This document shows positions 7,478-15,569 of a DNA stretch of 64,000 nucleotides, one piece after another (position 1 is the stretch's first letter; each line of letters opens with the position of its first letter). This DNA is from an uncultured Alphaproteobacteria bacterium. GTDB lineage: Bacteria; Pseudomonadota; Alphaproteobacteria; RF32; CAG-239. The DNA lies in the NCBI GenBank assembly GCA_934255405.1, contig CAKQNT010000001.1:1-64000 (forward strand), given 5' to 3'. The notes beneath the pieces were generated by a model. The model saw only the letters and a list, made by a program, of their open reading frames with translations, ran no database searches and was not told the DNA's origin. The translations under genes were made by a program, and so were the position numbers.

Positions 7478-8779
7478 ATGAGCAAGTTTGGGAACATATT
7501 TAAAAAAGGGAGGATAGTGGTTCTGCTGTTGGCGGCAGTTCTGGCTCTTTCGGCTTGCTCAAAATCTGCCGACAATATTAGCGCCATTAAGGCTAATGAT
7601 GTCGAATCGGCCGCAGCCATGGACGCACCTCAAGGAATCGGATGTTGGCAAGGCGATGTTTTGAACACGATTTATACCGTTATCGGCAGTACGGTTATGA
7701 CACAGTACAATAATTTGAGCGCAGGCTCGCTCAGTCTGATGATGATAGGATTTGCCATCTGGGTGGCATTGCGCCTGCTCAAGTTTGTCAGCTCGGTGAC
7801 CGAATCCAGTCCGGCAGAAATTTGGAACGAGATTGTCCGGAAGGCGTTCATCTGCCTGTTTTGCGGATATTTGGCGTATTCATCAGGCACATTGTTATAT
7901 GTGGTTAACTACTTTTTGTTTCCGATTTATGGGGCATTTTTGGAGTTTGGCAGTCAGATTTTGGCTTTGTCGCAAACCGAGGTTTCACAAGTTGAAGTAT
8001 TTAGCAGGACTGTAGAATTTAAGGCAACAAGCGTTGCCTGCACTGTCGGCGCGGATACCAACGCAACTTTAGACGGTTTTCCGCCGGCGTATCAAGAGAC
8101 AATGAGCTGCATGATTTGCACATTGGTGGACAAACTGCGCCTTGGGCGAGAGATGGCGTTGACTGCAATGTCGATGGATGGAATCTTGCCTTGGATTACC
8201 GGTCTGCTGGTATATTGCATATTCTATGTAGTAGGATTTGCCTTTGTATTTTATCTGGTGGACAGTGTGTTCCGCTTTGGTATGATGATTTTGATGTTGC
8301 CGATATTTATTTTGGCGTATGCATTTGGCCCCACCAGAAAATGGACGGGAATCGGGTTCAAAAATATTATGCATTCTGCCGCATTTATGATGGCATTTTC
8401 CATTATTGTGGCAACCACCCTGTTGGCCATTATCAGCCTGATAACTGAAAACGGCGAAATATTTAATCCAGAATCTCCGGAACAGCATTTTAAGGAAATC
8501 AGCATTGCAACCCTTTGTCTGTTGCTGATTGGATTTTTGGTTTGGAGCAGTATGAATGTATCTCAAGCCTTGACCGGCTCTTTAATTGGCGCTCATGTGG
8601 ATTCCAAGTTCCAACAAGACCTTAAGGCTGTGGCGCAGACCGTGCTGGGAATGGTCACCGGCGGATTTGGCTGGATGCTTAAAAAGACCGGATTTTATGA
8701 GAGAACCACCGTTGGTCGTGCGCTTAAACGCACGGGAGCGTGGAAAGAAAAAATGAATAAATTGGCAGGAAGAGGGTGA
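7478..8779 (+). CDS. virB6: VirB6/TrbL-like T4SS inner-membrane protein 2, lipoprotein signal
   Basis: A 433-residue protein, the most compact of the four and close to usual VirB6 length. The start at 7478 has AGGA 8 bases upstream; the ATG at 7463 overlapping the previous stop lacks a site. The N-terminus has a lipobox (LSAC), unusual for a polytopic protein, so it may be lipidated as well as membrane-spanning. Hydrophobic segments follow around residues 80-105, 120-150, 235-270, 275-300, 310-340 and 360-385. The core motif FYLVDSVFRFGMMILMLPIF and AFGPTRKW match the position of the VirB6 family signature. Cys pairs in the central exported loop (CMIC) suggest disulfides. It is translated in a tightly packed operon with its three paralogs. 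Confidence 0.75.
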   Translation: MSKFGNIFKKGRIVVLLLAAVLALSACSKSADNISAIKANDVESAAAMDAPQGIGCWQGDVLNTIYTVIGSTVMTQYNNLSAGSLSLMMIGFAIWVALRLLKFVSSVTESSPAEIWNEIVRKAFICLFCGYLAYSSGTLLYVVNYFLFPIYGAFLEFGSQILALSQTEVSQVEVFSRTVEFKATSVACTVGADTNATLDGFPPAYQETMSCMICTLVDKLRLGREMALTAMSMDGILPWITGLLVYCIFYVVGFAFVFYLVDSVFRFGMMILMLPIFILAYAFGPTRKWTGIGFKNIMHSAAFMMAFSIIVATTLLAIISLITENGEIFNPESPEQHFKEISIATLCLLLIGFLVWSSMNVSQALTGSLIGAHVDSKFQQDLKAVAQTVLGMVTGGFGWMLKKTGFYERTTVGRALKRTGAWKEKMNKLAGRG

Positions 8780-8784
8780 TAACA

Positions 8785-11700
8785 ATGGCGAAGTATTTTG
8801 ACATATCCAGATTGTTTTCTCTCCTTAAGGGTGGCAAAGGTTTGACTTTGCTACTGGCTGCCATATTGTCCATTAGTTCGGCTAATGTAAGCTTGGCGCT
8901 TGATGATTATATGGCGGCAGGATACGTAGCCCAGCAATCTAATGCTAAAATGGAGAAACTTGCAGAAGATAATAGGATTACTGCTGAATTTTATAAAGAT
9001 AAGGAAAAAGTAAAGCTCGATAGCGAGATTGAAAATAAACTAAAAAGTATTGACAGTAGTGATGCCAAAGATGCTCTCAAGAATTTGCAGGATCTGTCTA
9101 ATTTTACCGGCACCAGCGGAAGCAAAGCGTATAATAAGCGAGGCGCCTTTAATAATATAGATGCCAGAGCAGAAAACACGCTGCAGGATCTTAATGAGAA
9201 TCTTAAGAAGTTGAGCGCAAGCAATAAAATTACAGCCGCTGAACATATGGAAATATTGGATTACGCAAAAAAGAATTTGTATGCTGTCGGAGCCAAACGA
9301 GCAGAAGAATTGGCCAAACAACAAGAAGACATTAGTCGAGTAGAAGGTATTAAGGAAGCCAATCAATCGGTGGCAGAAGGTTTTGACAATTGCCCAACGG
9401 TTGACTTGATTCGCGCCAAATATACCTCCGGCTGTTGGTCTTGTCTGGTGGTGGAAAAAATTACCTCTGCCTTTATGACCGCGGCCTCCAAGGCCTATAG
9501 CTTGTCGCAAAAAGCCGGATTAATCCTGCTGGGGCTGGGCGCAGTAATGTGGCTATTGATATGGGGATTGCGCAATGTGTCTTCCCTCACCCAGTTGGAA
9601 CCGGGCAATATCTTGAATGAGCTGTTAAAATTTGCCTTTAAAATTGCCTTGGCGTATGTATTTATTACCTCTGGTCTGCCAATGGTGGGCAAATATTTTA
9701 TTAACCCGATTATGGGCGTTGGCGCCAAAATTGCCGAAAGCTTCTGGGATAAAGATAAAATTAAACCTTATACAGAAGACTTTGATTGGGACTTGACTGA
9801 TGAACAATATAAGGAAATTAGTGATTATGGCGTAACCACTCCGGTGGTGCAAGAAGTTCCTGTTGTTAAGCAAGAGCTGACTGAAGAAGATAAGGCCGCG
9901 CTAAGCCTGGCCAAGCAAGCAGGAAAGAACTTTAGCGAAGAAAATATCCCGAACTTTATTATTCCGCCGGTATTTGAAGGCCATCTGACATCTCCGGTTG
10001 GTTGCCGTCATCATCCGGTTTATAAGACCTATAAAAACCACAAAGGATTAGATATAGGAACCTATGGCAAAAAGGGCGGCAAAGTTGTTGCGGCCGGCCC
10101 GGGTAAAGTCATGTATAACTACCAAAAGGGAGGCGCCGGTAACTATGCCAAAATTGATCATGGCAAAGGCTGGGTTACCAACTACTTTCACATGTTACCG
10201 GAGTCTGCCAAGTTGCATCCAAACGGCTCGCAAGTTGAACAAGGACAGGTTATTGGCTTTATCGGTTCTACTGGTGCTAGTACCGGCGCTCACCTGCACT
10301 TTGAGATTATAAAGAGGGGGCGCCACATTGACCCACTATATCTGCTGAAAGGTGAGATACGATATGTTGATGGCGTCTGTAATGCTTCTTCAGTTGCTCA
10401 GTTTCCAGCAGGTTTCAAGCACGGACAGAATGTTCCAACCAGTCCGGAATCAGCTTGGACAGCAGCCAGCCGCGCCGTTGTTAACCTGACCAATATTGCC
10501 ACCGGAGTTTATGTTCCATCAAGTTATACTCCGGTGTCCACGCCGACTATTGGGGATATCAAGTATACCGGACCGACAGATATTATGTCTAAGGCGGTGA
10601 TGAACTCCATTTTGGGTGCAACCAAGGCAATCGGAGATATTACATCTGAAAACATGGTGTTGGGCGATGCGATTATGTGCTACGCAACTCTGGATAAAGG
10701 CGGAGCTTGGCATGCTTGGTCATATACCATCACCAACTTCTGGATGTGGACAGAGGGGGCGTTTATCTGGTGCACCGGCTTGTTGCTGACTTTGGCGGTT
10801 GTCTACTATCTGCTGGATATATCGTTCAAAATCGGATTTGCCGTAGTGGCGCTGCCAATTGTGGTCGGATTGTGGCCGTTTGATTTGACTCGCGACAAAT
10901 TTGGCGTATGTGTGGGAATTATTGCCAAGTCGGCGGCGATATTTGCCTTTTTGGCAATAACCACCTCGTTTACGGTATTGCTGACCGACGCAGTCTATAG
11001 CTATGACGATAATGACGACGGCGCCGCGCAAACAACTGACTCCAATGGTCCCAAAGGACTGGCAAAGCTATATATGATTTTTGATACCGCATCGCAGGCT
11101 GATGCCGGAATTCTGGACGATGGTAACACTGAGGTTGATATGGAATACGCCTCTGAAAAACTGGCTGTTTTCAGCACCACCTTTGTTTTGATTTTGTTTG
11201 CTTTCTTATATTCTTATAAGCTGGTTAAAGCAACCGTGCCGCAGTTAGCCAATAAGTTCTTCCCCGACAAAGCTTTTGGTGACCAGCAACCAATGCACCA
11301 TTTGGCAACAGCCGCCACCAAAGCGGTTAAAGATGTAGCCATGAAACCGGTAGGTTGGGCACGAGATGTGGCAGTATATCAAAGCGGAAGACTGGCTAAG
11401 GGCGCGGTGAATATGTCTTTAGGATTTGCATGGAGACGTACGAAAGATGCTGTTGGAAAAGGTGATGGTAAAACCAAAACCATAGGCGGACGCACTGCGC
11501 GCGGTGTCGGCAATGTTACCAAATTTAGCGGCAAAGTTGGCGCATTCGCAGGAAAAGGAATCCAAGCTGCCGGTAGAGCCGCCCAAAAACTGAATGCAGT
11601 TATCCCCGGTTTGGGTTCTGCAGTCGGCGGAGCTTTGCAGGCAGCCGGCAAAAAAGTTGAGAATGTTGGCAAAGCTACGCAAAAAGCCGGACAAGCGGTT

Positions 11701-11814
11701 AAAAACGCCGGCAACGCCGTTGATGCCGCATATAACAATGCGGCGACCCGCAACGTATCCAAAGAAGACAAAGAGAATAAGCCGGAAGGCGGAAATAACG
11801 GAGGCGAAAAATGA
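8785..11814 (+). CDS. virB6: VirB6/TrbL-like protein 3 with inserted M23 (LytM) peptidase domain
   Basis: A 1009-residue protein from ATG 8785 (AGAGGG 8 bases upstream; an in-frame GTG at 8776 is weaker). After a signal-like helix there is a helical exported region to about 230, two membrane segments (about 240-300), then at about 395-530 an M23 metallopeptidase domain. The zinc and catalytic motifs are complete: HKGLD (H419, D423), YFHM (H469) and HLHFE (H503, H505). A VirB6-type membrane core follows (segments near 640-700, 710-745, 790-815; motif IGFAVVALPIVVGLWPF), then a long Ala/Gly/Lys-rich amphipathic tail. The domain sits in the central loop that is periplasmic in VirB6, the right place to cut peptidoglycan cross-links. 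It could replace the missing VirB1. The stop overlaps the next start as ATGATGA. Confidence 0.85.
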   Translation: MAKYFDISRLFSLLKGGKGLTLLLAAILSISSANVSLALDDYMAAGYVAQQSNAKMEKLAEDNRITAEFYKDKEKVKLDSEIENKLKSIDSSDAKDALKNLQDLSNFTGTSGSKAYNKRGAFNNIDARAENTLQDLNENLKKLSASNKITAAEHMEILDYAKKNLYAVGAKRAEELAKQQEDISRVEGIKEANQSVAEGFDNCPTVDLIRAKYTSGCWSCLVVEKITSAFMTAASKAYSLSQKAGLILLGLGAVMWLLIWGLRNVSSLTQLEPGNILNELLKFAFKIALAYVFITSGLPMVGKYFINPIMGVGAKIAESFWDKDKIKPYTEDFDWDLTDEQYKEISDYGVTTPVVQEVPVVKQELTEEDKAALSLAKQAGKNFSEENIPNFIIPPVFEGHLTSPVGCRHHPVYKTYKNHKGLDIGTYGKKGGKVVAAGPGKVMYNYQKGGAGNYAKIDHGKGWVTNYFHMLPESAKLHPNGSQVEQGQVIGFIGSTGASTGAHLHFEIIKRGRHIDPLYLLKGEIRYVDGVCNASSVAQFPAGFKHGQNVPTSPESAWTAASRAVVNLTNIATGVYVPSSYTPVSTPTIGDIKYTGPTDIMSKAVMNSILGATKAIGDITSENMVLGDAIMCYATLDKGGAWHAWSYTITNFWMWTEGAFIWCTGLLLTLAVVYYLLDISFKIGFAVVALPIVVGLWPFDLTRDKFGVCVGIIAKSAAIFAFLAITTSFTVLLTDAVYSYDDNDDGAAQTTDSNGPKGLAKLYMIFDTASQADAGILDDGNTEVDMEYASEKLAVFSTTFVLILFAFLYSYKLVKATVPQLANKFFPDKAFGDQQPMHHLATAATKAVKDVAMKPVGWARDVAVYQSGRLAKGAVNMSLGFAWRRTKDAVGKGDGKTKTIGGRTARGVGNVTKFSGKVGAFAGKGIQAAGRAAQKLNAVIPGLGSAVGGALQAAGKKVENVGKATQKAGQAVKNAGNAVDAAYNNAATRNVSKEDKENKPEGGNNGGEK

Positions 11815-14294
11815 TGAAACTGGATAAAATAGTTAAAGGCATCTTTCGCACCGGAATCATTATGACGGTATTTATGCTGTTGATAGCAGGAATCACCTCT
11901 CCGGCAAACGCCGAAGATTTACCTGATTGTAAAAAAATTAAGGCCGGTTCAGAAAGATGTGTGTGTGAGCACAACTATGTTCTGCGAGATCTTATTTGCA
12001 ATGTCGGGTACGCTTGTGTATTCAGCGCAACTGCCGCACCCGGATCTCCGGCCGGCTCCGTTTCATCTTATGTCTGTACGCCACTGGATAAAACTGAAAA
12101 TAGCGGAAGCATTTCAAACTATGTTCAAGTCTCGTCTATTGACGCTTATAAATTTACTCCGTGTAGCGAATCCTGCTTGCCAAGTTGTTATTATGAAGAG
12201 TTAGAGACTTGCTCATTCTGCAGTATATTTAAGACATTTTACAACACCGCCAGCAAAACCGCCCAACACTCTATTGTTACATTTTCCGGTTCAATTAAAA
12301 AAGTAGTGATTTTGGGGTTTGGAATTTGGATTGCTTTGCAGATTTTGGCTTTTGTTTCCACACCGGAAGTGCGCGACCTGAAGGATTTGGCATCGTCGCT
12401 GATTACACAAAGTTTTGTTGTAATGATAGTGGTGATTATTTTGGAAAACGGCGCCATGAGCTTTTTTAACTATGCGCTTACTCCGGTTTATACCACCGGA
12501 CAAAATATTGCCCAAGCGATTATCCAACCGGAAAGCGTATATAATAAAGACACCAATGTTGAAGCCTTGGATAAACTGAAAGGCAAAAATATTGATGCCT
12601 GCAGAGGGCTAACCGGAATTGAAGACCCCAAAAACGGTCGCGGCGCCCTGCCCAAGGCTATGGGAGACAGCATTATCTGCACCATGACGCTGATTCAAAA
12701 CCGCGTGGCGCAGGTTAAGGCTCTGGGCAACGCTTCAATCTGCAAAGCTTGGGAAGAAAAGTTTTTTATTATTCCGCACCTGAATTATCTGCTGATTGGA
12801 ATCGGGCTATGGGTCGGAGCAATGGTAATGCTGATTGCGGTGCCGTTTATGATGGTTGACGCGGTATTTGAGCTCTCTATTGCTGCCGCGCTGCTGCCGT
12901 TTGGCATTGGAGCATACGCCTTTAAGCTGACCCGCGGCTATACCAAAAAGATTTGGGAAACCTTCCTTAACTCAATGTTTAAGTTTGTATTTATATCGCT
13001 GGTATCTCTGATGCTGGTAAGCGCTTATCAATCAATCATCAGCGGGTCTTTGAACAATGTGCAAGAATTATTCGGTGACAATGCCTCAGCCTCGTCATGG
13101 ACGCTAGTGATAAAAAATCTGCCGTGGTTCTCCACCGACTTTTTGAAACTGGTTTTTGTGATGATTCTGTCTTGGGCGGTGCTCAATTCCGCGCTTGAGT
13201 TTGCCGGAGAATTTGCCGGATCTATCAGCAACACCAGCATTGGTTCTTCTATCGGCACCATGGCCGGCTCGTTTACCAAATCTGCCGCCACCAAAATTTT
13301 GGAACCGACGGCTGATGCGGCGGCTACAAAAATCGGACAAGGAGTTAAAACGGCTGTGGTTGCTCCGGTGCATTTTGCCAGAAGAGCAATCATAAACGCC
13401 AAAGCCAACAGAATAGAAAGACAAGGACGCTATGATGCCGCAAGCGGAGAATATGTCTTAACCAAACAAAAAGGCAACACTACAGAAACCCAATCTGTGG
13501 TTACCAATCCGGACGGCAGCAAGACGCTCAAAACCCTAAAAGTCAAACAGACAAAAAATGGTTCGGTAACGACAACTAAGGTTAAAAACGGCTTAATCAG
13601 TATCAGCACCACCACGCAAACCGACAAAGATGGCAATGTTGTGGCCAGCAAAGAGCGCATCAAGCACAACAGTTCGGAAAGCGCCAAACTGTTTAACCGC
13701 GAGGGCGCGCTGCAGCAAGATTTGGGCGGCATGATGCTAACCAAAGGCTCTGCCAACGCCGACAAGATAAATATTGCTTTGGCCAAGGCCGCGCTGAAAC
13801 AGCGAATGCCTAATACCAAAGTTGATTTTGAGAATCATAAATATGTAAGTCAAGAAGCTATTTATGATAACAATGGTAAATTTATCGGATATATTGAAAC
13901 CTATCAGGACGGCTCCAAGTCTACGGTTAAACTTGCTCTGGGTGAAGCCGATGCCACAGGCTACAGACGCCTGATGACCCATTTTACCAATGTTGACGCA
14001 AAAGGACGCGGAACAACACTGGCGTCAGATGGCATTATAAATCAGAAATCCGTCTTTAAGACTGTTGACGGGACTGTTAATGGAAAGATAAAAGAATCAA
14101 GCGTAAAAACACATTACACTCTGGGCGCGCGCTTTGATTATCTGAACGAACATGGAGCCGCAAACAAGGTTGATAGGATGATGGACAGCAGTATGTTCAG
14201 CAGTGAAGAAATAATAGCGGCTAAACGCGATATCCGCATTAATGACTCCTCCACAAAGGCTGACATTTATGAGTTTGCCAGAAATTATGAATAG
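11811..14294 (+). CDS. virB6: VirB6/TrbL-like T4SS inner-membrane protein 4 with long soluble tail
   Basis: An 827-residue protein with GGAGG 6 bases before ATG 11811, overlapping the previous stop. A signal peptide ending ANA is followed by a Cys-rich exported segment (at least ten Cys between residues 40 and 150). Membrane segments lie near 160-185, 195-225, 320-355, 355-380, 390-420 and 450-470, with the core motif DAVFELSIAAALLPFGIGAYAF. From about 500 on it is hydrophilic and rich in Thr, Lys and Ser, with strand-like repeats such as TKQKGNTTETQ and DGSKTLKTLK, and ends without further membrane segments. Long C-terminal tails are also known in Rickettsiales VirB6 paralogs, where some are thought to be exposed; here that is only analogy. 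Confidence 0.75.
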   Translation: MMKLDKIVKGIFRTGIIMTVFMLLIAGITSPANAEDLPDCKKIKAGSERCVCEHNYVLRDLICNVGYACVFSATAAPGSPAGSVSSYVCTPLDKTENSGSISNYVQVSSIDAYKFTPCSESCLPSCYYEELETCSFCSIFKTFYNTASKTAQHSIVTFSGSIKKVVILGFGIWIALQILAFVSTPEVRDLKDLASSLITQSFVVMIVVIILENGAMSFFNYALTPVYTTGQNIAQAIIQPESVYNKDTNVEALDKLKGKNIDACRGLTGIEDPKNGRGALPKAMGDSIICTMTLIQNRVAQVKALGNASICKAWEEKFFIIPHLNYLLIGIGLWVGAMVMLIAVPFMMVDAVFELSIAAALLPFGIGAYAFKLTRGYTKKIWETFLNSMFKFVFISLVSLMLVSAYQSIISGSLNNVQELFGDNASASSWTLVIKNLPWFSTDFLKLVFVMILSWAVLNSALEFAGEFAGSISNTSIGSSIGTMAGSFTKSAATKILEPTADAAATKIGQGVKTAVVAPVHFARRAIINAKANRIERQGRYDAASGEYVLTKQKGNTTETQSVVTNPDGSKTLKTLKVKQTKNGSVTTTKVKNGLISISTTTQTDKDGNVVASKERIKHNSSESAKLFNREGALQQDLGGMMLTKGSANADKINIALAKAALKQRMPNTKVDFENHKYVSQEAIYDNNGKFIGYIETYQDGSKSTVKLALGEADATGYRRLMTHFTNVDAKGRGTTLASDGIINQKSVFKTVDGTVNGKIKESSVKTHYTLGARFDYLNEHGAANKVDRMMDSSMFSSEEIIAAKRDIRINDSSTKADIYEFARNYE

Positions 14295-14309
14295 ATTTAG
14301 ACAAACGGC

Positions 14310-14354
14310 GCTCCTCTGTTTTGCGTTATAAAATCAAATGCAAAGCAGAGGAGC
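14310..14354. other. Long stem-loop after the virB6 operon
   Basis: Arms GCTCCTCTGTTTTGC and GCAAAGCAGAGGAGC pair over 15 bp with one mismatch around a 15-base loop. No T-run follows on either strand, so it is either a factor-dependent end, an mRNA-stabilising 3' structure or a weak terminator. Confidence 0.6.
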
Positions 14355-14368
14355 TGCTGCCGGGATTT

Positions 14369-14428
14369 GTACACAAATTGTCTTTTTTGTACTAATTTTC
14401 TTGATTAATATTTTGGCTTGATTAATAT
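14369..14428. promoter_or_regulatory. Possible operator/promoter region of the double-HTH regulator
   Basis: Contains GTACA (14369-14373) and TGTAC (14388-14392) as an inverted pair, and two exact 12-bp direct repeats CTTGATTAATAT at 14400-14411 and 14417-14428, spaced 17 bp. Repeats like these ahead of an XRE-type regulator suggest an autoregulatory site. This is inference from position. Confidence 0.4.
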
Positions 14429-14472
14429 AACTTTCAGAATAATTGTCATATTTTTTTAAGAGGTAATCTGAA

Positions 14473-15444
14473 ATGGAAGAAATTATTTTCCCAAACCAAA
14501 TCAGAATGTACCGCCGGTTGCGCGGGCGTTCAATGCAGGAGTTGGCCGATCATCTCGGTGTCAGCCTTTCTGCCATCTCAAAGATTGAAAAGGGTTATCG
14601 CCGCGTTGATCAGGAGCAATTGGTGCGCGTGGCAGAATTTTTGGATTGCCCGTTGCAGGAGCTGTTTGTAAATGAGCAAAATTCTCAGCAGGAAATTGTT
14701 CAGGCGTGGCGCAGAGAGCAGGAACGCCGCAACAAAATTAACGAAAAATCCGGCCTCAAGACCTTAGGTGCCGGTTTGCGCCAAATCCGCAACGAAAAGA
14801 ACCTGACGCTGATTGAGGTTGCCGAAAGCGCCGACATGACGTTGTCGGTATATCACCGAATTGAAATGGGACAACGCGAGGTTTCTGACAAAGAGTTTAA
14901 GAATATTGCCAAAGCAATGAAAATGCCGGCAGAGGAATTGCGCGATGAAATTAAAAGCCTTGATGAAAAAGGTATGCTGGAAGAGATTATTCAGCGCAAT
15001 GATGCTAAATATAAATTGCTTTCTAACCCGCGCGGCGCGATTGCCTCTTTTGGCAATACTTCTCCTGATGGTATGAAGATCTCCGTATTCGGCTATGCCG
15101 GCAGAGATGGAAATATCACCATTGACTTTGAAGAAGAGGTTAAAAAGGTTCAGCGTCCGGTTTCGCTTTATAACAAAAAAGATGCATACGCTGTCAATCT
15201 TTGCACCAGACGTTTGGGCTCTTTGCTGCCGACCAGATCTATCTTGTTTGTTGACCCGCAAGAAGTTGTCAGTGTCGGGGATATTGCCGTACACTTTATC
15301 TCTGAAGAAGAGGCCGAGGTTATTTCCATTAGGGAAGACGACAACGGACAACTTTATGGAATCCGTTGGAATCCGGAAGAAAAAGTGGAATTGGGCAACA
15401 ACGACCTACCCAACGTTCACAAGGTTGTGTTCATCAGCCTGTAA
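14473..15444 (+). CDS. Transcriptional regulator with two XRE-type HTH domains and an S24-like C-terminus
   Basis: A 323-residue cytoplasmic protein, AAGAGGT 8 bases before ATG. Residues about 8-62 form a first HTH_3 domain (RMYRRLRGRSMQELADHLG, then SLSAISKIEKG), and about 98-155 a second (LRQIRNEKNLTLIEVAESAD, then YHRIEMGQREV). The C-terminal part from 195 resembles the LexA/S24 fold (GYAGRDGNI; LLPTRSILFVDPQ; VSVGDIAVHF). The catalytic serine of the GxSM motif is replaced (RRLGSLLP), so self-cleavage is not expected by that route. It is transcribed with its own upstream repeats and closed by a strong terminator. It sits between the virB6 cluster and the rest of the system and is the only clear regulator in the window, so it may control the locus. 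Confidence 0.85.
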   Translation: MEEIIFPNQIRMYRRLRGRSMQELADHLGVSLSAISKIEKGYRRVDQEQLVRVAEFLDCPLQELFVNEQNSQQEIVQAWRREQERRNKINEKSGLKTLGAGLRQIRNEKNLTLIEVAESADMTLSVYHRIEMGQREVSDKEFKNIAKAMKMPAEELRDEIKSLDEKGMLEEIIQRNDAKYKLLSNPRGAIASFGNTSPDGMKISVFGYAGRDGNITIDFEEEVKKVQRPVSLYNKKDAYAVNLCTRRLGSLLPTRSILFVDPQEVVSVGDIAVHFISEEEAEVISIREDDNGQLYGIRWNPEEKVELGNNDLPNVHKVVFISL

Positions 15445-15463
15445 AGATTACCTTCTTTTGTGC

Positions 15464-15492
15464 AAAACCGCCTGAAAACAGGCGGTTTTTGT
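15464..15492 (+). terminator. Strong intrinsic terminator of the regulator gene
   Basis: AAAACCGCCTG, loop AAAA, CAGGCGGTTTTT followed by GTTGTTTT. Confidence 0.9.
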
Positions 15493-15569
15493 TGTTTTGT
15501 TAACTCTAAATTTACGAGATATGACGTAATCTTGGTAGTATGGATGAAGTATAACCAGAGATTCGAGAA

